Source of the DNA: Candidatus Yonathbacteria bacterium CG17_big_fil_post_rev_8_21_14_2_50_43_9
GTDB taxonomy: Bacteria > Patescibacteriota > Minisyncoccia > Phycocordibacterales > UBA1550
DNA: 21,730 nucleotides
Direction: 5' to 3'
NCBI GenBank assembly: GCA_002771015.1
Contig: PCUO01000018.1
Coordinates: 45,808-67,537 of the forward strand
In this document: in pieces, positions 1-6,061 of the stretch
Layout of the letters: every line of letters begins with the position of its first letter
How positions within the stretch are numbered: position 1 is the first letter of the stretch
Notes under the pieces: model-generated
Database searches by the model: none
Seen by the model: the letters and a program-made list of their open reading frames with translations, nothing else
Told to the model about the DNA's origin: nothing
Position numbers and translations under genes: made by a program

Positions 1-556
1 ACCCTCTAATCGCAGTTTTAAAAATTCCACCGCTCTCGCGATATTTTTTTACAAGGAGCCCAACTCCTACAAATAGAAACGCGATAATATAAAACGCGTA
101 AATCGGAAAACCTTTACCAAAGACCATTTTCCCAAGCGTCTCGCCCACGGCCTCTTGATAACTGACAATAAACCCTGGATAGAAAAATAGTATTACAACA
201 ATTGCAAAATACGGCAAAAAGAAAGCCGACAATTTCCATTTGGAAAGTTTGCTATCCTCAACTGAAAACACGTACAGAAACAAAAAGAGAAATGGTGGCA
301 CTACAGCTGCGGTGGCGTAGAGCATAGTTATTCCAGCGTGTACTCCAGATGTTGCAAACGAGCCTTCAAAATACGCGTAAACAAGCCCCCACACTAGGTT
401 GACGAGCCCAAATAGAAAAAAGAACTTACTGCTCCTTTTTGTTAAGTCCTGCCAATAAACAATCCCGGAGAGCAACGCCGTAAATAGACTTCCAACCACA
501 ACTCCCCAGGAAGCAAACGAGAGGCTATTAATGACATCAAGTAAAGCAACTGACAT
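1..556 (-). CDS. Seven-TM sensor-type membrane protein, N-terminal part (histidine-kinase-like), cut by window edge
   Basis: Reading the minus strand from an ATG at 554-556 gives 185 codons without a stop up to the window edge, beginning MSVALLDVINSLSFASWG. The translation is a series of hydrophobic segments separated by short basic loops (for example KRSSK and KKYRESGG). It follows the same pattern as the first ~170 residues of the histidine kinase at 1849-3528: a first TM ending in YWQDLTKRS (compare YLKDRKNNLS) and a later TM ending in VKKYRESGG (compare IRVYRKEQKGS). This is the 7TM sensor type often found at the N terminus of histidine kinases in this lineage. The catalytic part, if there is one, lies outside the window, so kinase function is inferred. 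A -10 like box sits 6 nt before the ATG, supporting this start. Confidence 0.72.
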   Translation of the reverse strand, partial: MSVALLDVINSLSFASWGVVVGSLFTALLSGIVYWQDLTKRSSKFFFLFGLVNLVWGLVYAYFEGSFATSGVHAGITMLYATAAVVPPFLFLFLYVFSVEDSKLSKWKLSAFFLPYFAIVVILFFYPGFIVSYQEAVGETLGKMVFGKGFPIYAFYIIAFLFVGVGLLVKKYRESGGIFKTAIRG

Positions 557-562
557 GATATT

Positions 563-568
563 ATTGTA
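563..568 (-). promoter_or_regulatory. Extended -10 box (TGTTACAAT) for the 7TM gene
   Basis: On the minus strand TG-T-TACAAT ends 6 nt before the ATG at 556, placing the expected transcription start at or next to the start codon. No convincing -35 box is seen. It fits the leaderless pattern of other genes in the window. Confidence 0.4.
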
Positions 569-610
569 ACACACTCACTATCAAAATTTCACCAAACACC
601 CGCTGTGCCA

Positions 611-904
611 TTATTGGTTTATAGAAAACAATCTTGTTGCGTATGGAGCAAAATATGCCTGCCACTCTTTTTTTGAAAGATCTACCATCTCTTGATTTAT
701 TGATTGACCGAGATAGCTCGCGAGCATCTCAATCTCTTGAGTTCTACCCTTAATATCTGGATGTTTTTCAAGTATCTCAATTATAGCAGTCGCTCGATCA
801 AGCACCTCATCTGACTCCTTCATAAGCCCTTTTTCCTTCAGAGTGAAAATTCTGTTTATTTCACTGCCAAGATTTGCTAAATAAAAAAGTGATGTTCGCT
901 CCAT
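611..904 (-). CDS. Small conserved-looking hypothetical protein (97 aa)
   Basis: A 97-residue, mostly helical protein (MERTSLFYLANLGSEINRIF at the start), without signal peptide, TM segment or a motif I recognise. It has many acidic and basic residues in a helix-like pattern around positions 20-50 and a more hydrophobic C terminus (WQAYFAPYATRLF). The start lies 3 nt after the TAA of the DUF5674 gene upstream, so the two are probably one transcript with coupled translation. I do not assign a function. The pairing with DUF5674 could mean a shared role, but nothing in the sequence shows it. Confidence 0.65.
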   Translation of the reverse strand: MERTSLFYLANLGSEINRIFTLKEKGLMKESDEVLDRATAIIEILEKHPDIKGRTQEIEMLASYLGQSINQEMVDLSKKEWQAYFAPYATRLFSINQ

Positions 905-907
905 GAT

Positions 908-1252
908 TTAAGAAATTTTGCGTTCAATAATATCCTGCATTCTGGTACGAATACCATCATCCTGCACCTCCATTGATTTGTTACCAACACGCGGACGAAT
1001 ATTAATAAGCGAGGTTAATTCAATCCTATTTCCAAAAGGTTGGTTAACGTACAAGTTAAAGCCCATATGTCTGCATTATTAGACCCGTTTCCCAATATTT
1101 TTACAGTTGCGTCCATATGATACTCTCCACCGAAAGCAACCTTCTCATTTGAAATATCAACGACTCCTTTTACCATATCAATATAATATTCCTTTGCTAT
1201 TTCACGCAGTTCCTCCAACACTTATAGTGTTTCCAACAATTTGGATAATCAT
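908..1252 (-). pseudogene. DUF5674 family gene with two compensating frameshifts
   Basis: Three reading-frame blocks join into one DUF5674-like protein of about 114 aa. Block 1 starts at ATG 1252 (MIIQIVGNTIS). Block 2 is in the next frame (LEELREIAKEYYIDMVKGVV through NNADIW). Block 3 returns to the first frame (GFNLYVNQPFGNRIELTSL, INIRPRVGNKSMEV) and ends at TAA 908-910. From memory of the family, members begin with a short strand followed by ISLEEL, and carry an AVVD..GE.H segment, WGINLYP and INIRPSQGNRS; all have counterparts here. The first shift looks like one extra G near 1225-1227. The second looks like one missing base in the CCC run at 1072-1074. The net change is zero, so the stop is kept. 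A -10 box (TGCTATAAT) lies upstream of ATG 1252. The second shift is well supported; the first could be avoided with a GTG start at 1221. Sequencing error, decay and programmed shifting are all possible. Confidence 0.75.
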
Positions 1253-1265
1253 GATTATTTTGTTA

Positions 1266-1271
1266 ATTATA
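1266..1271 (-). promoter_or_regulatory. Extended -10 box (TGCTATAAT) for the DUF5674 gene
   Basis: On the minus strand a perfect TATAAT preceded by TGC lies 13 nt before ATG 1252. It supports that ATG, rather than the downstream GTG at 1221, as the original start. It sits back to back with the plus-strand promoter at 1300-1327. Confidence 0.5.
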
Positions 1272-1299
1272 GCATAAATGAGCCAAATGAACCCAATAT

Positions 1300-1327
1300 T
1301 TGACTTGGACAACAGGTAGGCTATACT
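1300..1327 (+). promoter_or_regulatory. Sigma70-type promoter, TTGACT-N16-TATACT, leaderless spacing
   Basis: -35 TTGACT at 1300-1305 and -10 TATACT at 1322-1327, with a 16-nt spacer. Only 7 nt separate the -10 box from the ATG at 1335, so transcription is expected to begin at or one base before the start codon. Confidence 0.65.
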
Positions 1328-1334
1328 TATAAAT

Positions 1335-1739
1335 ATGAAAAAAAACTCTAGCAAAAAACTAGTAAAAAAAGTAGCGACGATTGACGACTTGGCGGTAATA
1401 ATGACCAATGGGTTTAAAGATGTTAATGCGAAGGTTGACTCTGTTAACACCAAGGTTGATAAAGAAATTGGCAATTTGGCTACAATGGTTGCCAAGGGGT
1501 TTAGTGAAGTACATACCGAAATGAATAATAGGTTTGATGAGGTAGATAAGAGATTCGACAAGCTTGAAGGCATTGTACATAAACTTGATACAAAGGTAAA
1601 CGAAATTGACAAAAGATTGAAAGCAGTTGAAAAGTCGCTTGAGCCACTCTCTTTGGGCTACCGAATTATGAGCAAAGAGCTACAAGAACTCAACTCAAGA
1701 GTGTTCCATCTAGAAAAGAAAATAGGGGTCATAAAATAA
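1335..1739 (+). CDS. Coiled-coil protein of unknown function (134 aa)
   Basis: A basic, lysine-rich N terminus (MKKNSSKKLVKKV) is followed by a TIDDLAVIMTNGF segment and then heptad-type repeats of the pattern F.EVD.RFDKLE (residues ~30-100), a strongly predicted coiled coil. A second coiled-coil stretch lies at the C terminus (KELQELNSRVFHLEKKIG). There is no TM segment. Short proteins with a 'DLA.M...F..V..K' head and such repeats are common in Parcubacteria; their role is unknown to me, and oligomerisation is the only property that can be inferred. It is one of only two plus-strand genes in the window, has its own promoter, and ends just before a strong hairpin that separates it from the convergent histidine kinase. 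Confidence 0.75.
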   Translation: MKKNSSKKLVKKVATIDDLAVIMTNGFKDVNAKVDSVNTKVDKEIGNLATMVAKGFSEVHTEMNNRFDEVDKRFDKLEGIVHKLDTKVNEIDKRLKAVEKSLEPLSLGYRIMSKELQELNSRVFHLEKKIGVIK

Positions 1740-1742
1740 TTC

Positions 1743-1789
1743 AGGCAACAAAGGGGGTAGTCGCTACGCGACTACCCCCTTTGTTGCCT
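1743..1789. terminator. Perfect 22-bp inverted repeat between convergent genes
   Basis: Arms 1743-1764 and 1768-1789 are perfectly complementary around a TAC loop, with a GGGGGTAGTCGC core near the loop. It lies between the convergent stops at 1739 (+) and 1849 (-), where a bidirectional terminator is expected. The T-tracts are poor on both sides, so classical intrinsic termination is less certain than the structure itself. Confidence 0.65.
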
Positions 1790-1848
1790 TTGCTTTCGAC
1801 TTTCAAATCAGCTGATTCACGACAGGGACGTAGTCTACTTTAACTTTC

Positions 1849-3528
1849 CTACTCCCCCTTCGGCAGTTCCACAACCACCGTGGTCCCTAGGTCTGTGCCG
1901 GCAGATTCAATGCGAAGCGTGCCGTGATGCGCTTCCACGATTTCCTGCACAATGTACAGGCCGATACCGGGAGTTCGCTTTTCCATCATTTTTTCCTCTG
2001 CGGTTTCCGCTTCCTCTTTTTCCCTCCGCTCATCCTCTTCTGGTGTCTGATGTTTCTCGTCAAATGTCGCATGTCCACCAACCTCTAGTTTCAAATTAAA
2101 TCTTTCAAAAATAGAAGTTATCTGCTCCCGTGTCATTCCAATACCTGTATCAGAAACAGTGAGACGCACTTTTTTTGTAAGACTGTCGTCAAGCACAGCC
2201 ACACGCACGGACCCAGGTGCCGGCGTATACTTGATAGCATTTTCCAAAATATGCTTCACAACTTGCTTAAATTTCTTCTCATCAATAGACACAAAAAATT
2301 CTTTTTCTTCCTCCGCGGTAAACGACAAGTCAATTTTTGATTCGCTTATCTCATTCTCCATCTCGTCAATCACTCCCTGCACGAGGTCTTTAAAATTTAT
2401 CGTCTCAAAATTAAGCATCATTCTCCCCTGCTCTATACGCGACACAGTAAGCAAATCCTCCACCAAAGCCACGATCCTCTCGCTAGACTTATACAGCTTT
2501 TCCATAGCATCCCGCGCTTGGTCATTGATATGCCCAAAAGTCCCTTCCAAAATCATAGACGCATATCCTTTTATCACCGTGAGCGGAGTACGAAGCTGAT
2601 GCGAAGCAATGGACACAAACTCCGTCTTCTGCCCTTCAAGCATTCGGAGCTTCTCGTTCGCAACTTCCATATCCTTCACCAGCCCTTCAATCCTCTCCTT
2701 GTCCCGAATGTCTTTGTAGATACCGCGAATGAGTACTGCACTGAACGCAAGAATGAACACTGACACTGATACATTCAGGATGAGATCCGTCTTCTCATGC
2801 GATGTAAACACATTAAGAAACAAAAACAAGTTAAGCAACAAAATCGCCAATTCTACGAGGATGAGTTTTAGATTAAAAAGATGATACTTGAGTATCGAGT
2901 AGCTGATAAAGAAAATATAAATGATTACAAAATAGTTTCCGAACGGAAATATATTAAAAAGTTGAGGTAAAAAGTTAGTAGCACCCCCAGAGAAGCCTAT
3001 CGCTCCAGCTATTATTTGATATCTAATTTGGGAACGCAAAACTGAACCTTTTTGTTCCTTCCTGTACACACGAATGAGTAAAAAGAGAGAGTATAGAACA
3101 ACTAACGTAAAAAACAATGGAAAAACAAAATAATATTGGCCTGGGTTAATCCAATAAAAATCAAATTTCTGGACGACACCTAGTTTAAAAAAATGAGTAA
3201 GACTAAAAAAAGAAAGGATGACCGCAATGCCACTAATTACCCACGGCAGTCGTGGAGTTTTTATATTAAGAAGAGTTGTTATAAAATTAAAATAACCAAC
3301 AGGAACCCATAATGCAACAATATCTAATAAATATTGCCAATTAAATGCAGTAGTTGCACTTTTAGCAGATGCAACAAGATAAAGAGAAATGGCCCAACCT
3401 GCAAGAAAAATAGAAAAAATAAACCATTGTTTGCTAAGATTGTTTTTTCGGTCTTTTAAATAGACCATGAGTCCTAGCAAAAAACTTGTGAAGGCTAATA
3501 TGATACTTGATGTGTAAAATAAATTCAT
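1849..3528 (-). CDS. 7TM-sensor histidine kinase with an enlarged ATP lid
   Basis: Membrane sensor kinase of 559 aa. Residues 1-270 hold about eight hydrophobic helices (a 7TM-type sensor region). A coiled linker (~271-300) leads to the dimerisation domain with the H-box FVSIASHQLRTPLT (His310, the predicted phosphorylated residue). The catalytic domain has the N-box HILENAIKYTP (Asn430), DTGIGM (460-465), an F-box IFERF (473-477), and a G2 box TPGIGLYIVQEI (519-530). Between F-box and G2 lies about 40 residues of very charged sequence (479-518, rich in E and K), well over the usual lid length. No response regulator is in the window, so it is an orphan here. Its ATG overlaps the stop of the HAD phosphatase gene by 4 nt (ATGA), which indicates translational coupling. 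The signal sensed is not known; the link to lipid enzymes suggests a membrane state, but that is inference. Confidence 0.93.
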   Translation of the reverse strand: MNLFYTSSIILAFTSFLLGLMVYLKDRKNNLSKQWFIFSIFLAGWAISLYLVASAKSATTAFNWQYLLDIVALWVPVGYFNFITTLLNIKTPRLPWVISGIAVILSFFSLTHFFKLGVVQKFDFYWINPGQYYFVFPLFFTLVVLYSLFLLIRVYRKEQKGSVLRSQIRYQIIAGAIGFSGGATNFLPQLFNIFPFGNYFVIIYIFFISYSILKYHLFNLKLILVELAILLLNLFLFLNVFTSHEKTDLILNVSVSVFILAFSAVLIRGIYKDIRDKERIEGLVKDMEVANEKLRMLEGQKTEFVSIASHQLRTPLTVIKGYASMILEGTFGHINDQARDAMEKLYKSSERIVALVEDLLTVSRIEQGRMMLNFETINFKDLVQGVIDEMENEISESKIDLSFTAEEEKEFFVSIDEKKFKQVVKHILENAIKYTPAPGSVRVAVLDDSLTKKVRLTVSDTGIGMTREQITSIFERFNLKLEVGGHATFDEKHQTPEEDERREKEEAETAEEKMMEKRTPGIGLYIVQEIVEAHHGTLRIESAGTDLGTTVVVELPKGE

Positions 3529-4190
3529 TTTCTAAATGTCAAAATATTGAACCTAAAATCCATAGCCTTCTCCTTGAACCCTTTACTTGCATTCACAACT
3601 ACTGGATTTTTCATTAGCTTCAAAAATTCTATATCGCTTACGTGGTCTGCATAGCCCCAGGAATTCTCAAGTAAAATATTATTTTTTACACAAAATTCCT
3701 TTACTCGTTCGGCTTTTGCTTTACCGTAGTTAATTGTACCATTTATTTCACCAGACAGAATGCTTTTTTCGTCTCTTAGTTCGGTTGCTATATATCCATC
3801 TGCTTTTACGTACGAAGCCACCCTGTCTACAAGCGCATCAAAAGCATTCGAAACTAGAAAAATCTGCCTCCCTTCCTTTTGATGGTCATTAATTACCAAA
3901 AGTGCATCTTCATAGAATTGATGCACGAGCACCTGATCAAAAAATAAATTTACAAGCCCTAATAGCTCTCTCCTCGGCTTATTCTTTAAAAAACTAAAGG
4001 CATGTGTCGCAATTTTACTTGGGTCTTTTATAATATGCAACTTATACAGAAGAAACCAGAACATTAAGCGAATATAAAACCAAGATGAAACAAGCCCTCT
4101 CTTCCAAACAAAATTGATAAAGAGTTTTTGGCTCTGTCCTTTTATAAGAGTGTCGTCTACATCAAAGAAAACTACTTCCTGATTATGCAT
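3525..4190 (-). CDS. HAD-IB family phosphatase (SerB/PGP-like)
   Basis: A 221-aa HAD-superfamily hydrolase that removes phosphate from a small molecule. It has motif I FFDVDDTL (nucleophile Asp10, acid/base Asp12), motif II FLVSN (Ser114), a conserved Lys in NYGKAKAERVK (~157), and motif IV GYADHVSDIEF (Asp182, Asp186). The hydrophobic stretch SSWFYIRLMFWFLLYKL (~36-52) is typical of the IB cap region. I chose ATG 4190 because motif I then starts at residue 6, as in related proteins, and the overlap with the acyltransferase stop is only 8 nt; an in-frame ATG at 4226 would add 12 residues. HAD-IB enzymes are often neighbours of, or fused to, PlsC acyltransferases, which points to a lipid phosphate such as a lysophosphatidate-related compound, though serine phosphate cannot be excluded. 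Confidence 0.88.
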   Translation of the reverse strand: MHNQEVVFFDVDDTLIKGQSQKLFINFVWKRGLVSSWFYIRLMFWFLLYKLHIIKDPSKIATHAFSFLKNKPRRELLGLVNLFFDQVLVHQFYEDALLVINDHQKEGRQIFLVSNAFDALVDRVASYVKADGYIATELRDEKSILSGEINGTINYGKAKAERVKEFCVKNNILLENSWGYADHVSDIEFLKLMKNPVVVNASKGFKEKAMDFRFNILTFRK

Positions 4191-4845
4191 TATAGTGTGG
4201 GTAAATTTTACCTGATAAAGATGCAATCTCAGTCATTACCTTATTAGCTAAGACACTGAATGCCCTTTTGTTTAGTTTGACAGTATGATATTCATAAAAA
4301 TATATTGGTATTCCTATTTTTATTTCTACTATTTTCTTGAACTTGGGGAAATTTTCATGCCGTGACAATACTTCAAAAGCCCCCACTATTCCAACTGGAA
4401 TTATCGGAACTTTCTTTTTTATTGCATACCGAGCCACGCCAGGGTATGCGCGAAGCATTGTGGTATTATCATCAGCGCGCGTTCCTTCTGGAAAAATTCC
4501 AATTATTTTTCCTTCGCTGAGATGCTGATATACAATATCATGTAGTTCTCTCTTGTCTCTAGATTTTCTAATTACTGGTATTTGTCCTGTAATTTTTAAC
4601 AAAAATCTCCAGATCGGATTTTTTAAAAATTTTTCTGCGGACAAATAATGAATATTCCGTGGAGTGACCGCGATAAAACAAATAAAATCAAAATAGCTCT
4701 GATGATTGAAAGCCACAATAGCTGGTCCCTTCATAGGAATATTTTCTAATCCAGTAACTTTTTTTACCCAAATCAATCGAACAAATGGCCCCACAAAGAA
4801 TCTTATCAAGAAATATATCCAATTTATAATAACACTATGGTTCAT
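4183..4845 (-). CDS. PlsC-type 1-acyl-sn-glycerol-3-phosphate acyltransferase
   Basis: A 220-aa membrane-associated acyltransferase. It has the catalytic motif NHQSYFD (Asn47, His48, Asp53), a substrate-binding block including FPEGTR (118-123), and a VPIIPVGI motif around residue 150. An N-terminal hydrophobic segment (residues ~6-27) probably anchors it to the inner face of the membrane. The family makes phosphatidate from lysophosphatidate and acyl-ACP or acyl-CoA; the acyl donor cannot be told from sequence. It is the first large gene of a coupled unit with the HAD phosphatase (8-nt overlap) and the histidine kinase. Its ATG overlaps the TGA of a 19-codon ORF, again with ATGA. Confidence 0.92.
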   Translation of the reverse strand: MNHSVIINWIYFLIRFFVGPFVRLIWVKKVTGLENIPMKGPAIVAFNHQSYFDFICFIAVTPRNIHYLSAEKFLKNPIWRFLLKITGQIPVIRKSRDKRELHDIVYQHLSEGKIIGIFPEGTRADDNTTMLRAYPGVARYAIKKKVPIIPVGIVGAFEVLSRHENFPKFKKIVEIKIGIPIYFYEYHTVKLNKRAFSVLANKVMTEIASLSGKIYPHYNA

Positions 4846-4901
4846 ATATTTCTAAAAACATCATTCAAATCCCTAGGATGTACTAAAAAAGCAAACTTCA
4901 T
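4842..4901 (-). CDS. 19-codon ORF overlapping the plsC start: leader peptide or gene remnant
   Basis: ATG at 4899-4901 opens a 19-residue frame, MKFAFLVHPRDLNDVFRNI, whose TGA (4842-4844) overlaps the ATG of the acyltransferase. A purine-rich AAGG precedes the ATG but is closer than usual, and an extended -10 box (TGGTAAAAT) ends 15 nt before it. Two readings fit: a real leader peptide that couples translation into plsC, or the first codons of a larger enzyme lost by deletion. The sequence reads like the N terminus of a longer globular protein (strand, HPRD turn, helix), and I have a weak memory of similar starts in acyl-reductase-like proteins; I do not rely on it. Confidence 0.4.
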   Translation of the reverse strand: MKFAFLVHPRDLNDVFRNI

Positions 4902-4916
4902 TTCCTTAATTTCTTA

Positions 4917-4922
4917 ATTTTA
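4917..4922 (-). promoter_or_regulatory. Extended -10 box (TGGTAAAAT) for the acyltransferase-phosphatase-kinase operon
   Basis: On the minus strand TGG-TAAAAT lies upstream of the 19-codon ORF, with an expected start near 4910. The -35 region is weak. It shares the TGGTA core with several other -10 boxes in this window. Confidence 0.4.
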
Positions 4923-4979
4923 CCACACCCCCACCCCATTCTCCAAACGAATTTGCCCATGAAGAAGCATGCGCAATGA

Positions 4980-5234
4980 CTATACCACTAACGGTTTATT
5001 CTGGTTCCTCTTTATTTTTCGGTGATCCTGATCCATTTTTTTCAAATTCCTTAGGGTTTGCTTCAAGGTCGGAACATACAAGGCCACTCGCTCTTTGTCG
5101 GTCGTACTTTTATCATATTCAAAAAGCTCTCTTGGTGAATTGATATTTTTCTGATGTGGAAATGGGGACTGGAAATGGGGACAGCCACCATTCTTTTGGC
5201 TTTTGTGTGTTGTGGAAATGGGGACAGCCACCAT
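4980..5234 (-). CDS. Doubtful 84-aa ORF starting inside the REP repeats
   Basis: The first ~30 residues are translated repeat DNA (QKNGGCPHF and similar), so the annotated start is unlikely to be original. The rest (SPRELFEYDKSTTDKERVAL onwards) is a charged, basic segment that could be the end of a real small gene cut by insertion of the RAYT unit. No motif recognised and no ribosome binding site. Confidence 0.22.
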   Translation of the reverse strand: MVAVPISTTHKSQKNGGCPHFQSPFPHQKNINSPRELFEYDKSTTDKERVALYVPTLKQTLRNLKKMDQDHRKIKRNQNKPLVV

Positions 5235-5256
5235 TCTTTTGGCTTTTGTGTGTTGT
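5158..5256 (-). repeat. Tandem REP-like repeats downstream of the RAYT gene
   Basis: Two perfect 43-bp direct copies (5171-5213 and 5214-5256) each contain GGAAATGGGGACAGCCACC on the plus strand. A partial copy, GGAAATGGGGACT, lies at 5158-5170. The core reappears in inverted orientation on the other side of the transposase gene at 5971-6011. Confidence 0.85.
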
Positions 5257-5262
5257 AATATT

Positions 5263-5940
5263 TTATATGCTACCCTTCTTCGGGCGACCGGGAGATTTCA
5301 AGGTTGATTCAAGGTGATATTTGGACACCATCATATCTACCCACTTATCTCTCCCGAATGGAACACTTTTGTTTACAGAAGCACGAATCATTTTTAGATC
5401 ATCAATTTTATCTATCGTATTGATCCAATTTAAATAATCATCTGGGAGCTCTGTGGGTATCTTGCCAAGCAATTTCTTTTGCTGTGCTGTTCCATGGATG
5501 CGACGCCAAGCGCTTCCCCACTGCCAGTCTTCGCAATTTGAAACAAGTTTTGCGCGCGCGGCATTACGTTCGATATATCTAATTACGGCTAGAAGATAAT
5601 TTTCTGAGTCAATGAGGAATGACTTGTAGCGACCTTGATACAAGTGTCCACTGCCGTTTGTGTTGGTGAGAGCATGTATCTTTCTCGTGTGTGCGTTACT
5701 CAATCGATGCATGAATTTACCAAGGTCACCATCGTTTCTTGGGTGGAGCACGAGATGCCAGTGGTTAGGCATCAGTTCATACGCAAGGATGCGCATATCG
5801 AAAAGTTCTTTCGTATCAAGCAGGAGTTGCTCGAATAGCTGATAATCTTTATCATTATTAAAAATATGGAATCGCCCGTTTGCACGATTGATTACGTGAT
5901 AAATTTCTCCTCCGACATCGACCCTTGCATTACGTGGCAT
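5263..5940 (-). CDS. REP-associated tyrosine transposase (RAYT, Y1_Tnp family)
   Basis: A 225-aa single-strand DNA transposase/nickase of the HUH-Y1 type. It has the start MPRNARVDVGGEIYHVINRA, typical of the group, the metal-binding HUH motif in LMPNHWHLVLH (His60, His62), and the candidate nucleophile Tyr122 in VIRYIERNAARA. A basic GRPKKG tail closes the protein. The length matches full RAYTs, and no frameshift is seen, so it may be active. Such enzymes cut and move REP sequences, and the flanking inverted GGGGAC repeats are the obvious substrates. Start ATG 5938-5940 is preceded by TGGTATAAT with a 6-nt spacing, so the mRNA is probably leaderless. Confidence 0.93.
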   Translation of the reverse strand: MPRNARVDVGGEIYHVINRANGRFHIFNNDKDYQLFEQLLLDTKELFDMRILAYELMPNHWHLVLHPRNDGDLGKFMHRLSNAHTRKIHALTNTNGSGHLYQGRYKSFLIDSENYLLAVIRYIERNAARAKLVSNCEDWQWGSAWRRIHGTAQQKKLLGKIPTELPDDYLNWINTIDKIDDLKMIRASVNKSVPFGRDKWVDMMVSKYHLESTLKSPGRPKKGSI

Positions 5941-5946
5941 TAGCTA

Positions 5947-5952
5947 ATTATA
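5947..5952 (-). promoter_or_regulatory. Extended -10 box (TGGTATAAT) for the RAYT gene
   Basis: A perfect TATAAT with TGG in front ends 6 nt before the ATG at 5940. The -35 region would fall next to the REP copy at 5971, so REP cleavage could affect expression (inference). Confidence 0.55.
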
Positions 5953-5970
5953 CCACACTATTTGCTAAAC

Positions 5971-6011
5971 AATGGTGGCTGTCCCCATTCCGCAGTGGCT
6001 GTCCCCATTCC
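5971..6011 (+). repeat. Inverted REP-like copies upstream of the RAYT gene
   Basis: GGTGGCTGTCCCCATTCC (within 5971-5991) is followed by AGTGGCTGTCCCCATTCC (5994-6011). They are reverse complements of the repeats at 5171-5256. Further degenerate ATTCCG units follow to about 6040. Confidence 0.85.
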
Positions 6012-6061
6012 GACATTCCGACGCTGCCGCATTCCGAAGCTTTTTGACATATATATAAATT

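Larger units (their letters stand above)
5158..6011 (-). mobile_element. RAYT/REP unit: Y1 transposase gene between inverted REP-like sequences
   Basis: The transposase gene lies between GGAAATGGGGACAGCCACCA-type repeats on the left and their reverse complement on the right (5971-5991), differing by one base. This is the arrangement of RAYT genes with their own REP/BIME sequences, not of a classical IS. No target-site duplication was identified. Confidence 0.7.

Noticed and set aside
1202..1612. 136-aa minus-strand ORF over the coiled-coil gene
   Set aside because: Antisense of the plus-strand coiled-coil gene, which has a strong promoter. Only its last ~17 codons matter, as they contain the true start of the DUF5674 gene in frame.
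5171..5256. Possible small CRISPR array (two 43-bp repeats)
   Set aside because: The copies are directly adjacent with no spacers, and the core is shared in inverted form across the transposase gene, so REP-type repeats explain it better.
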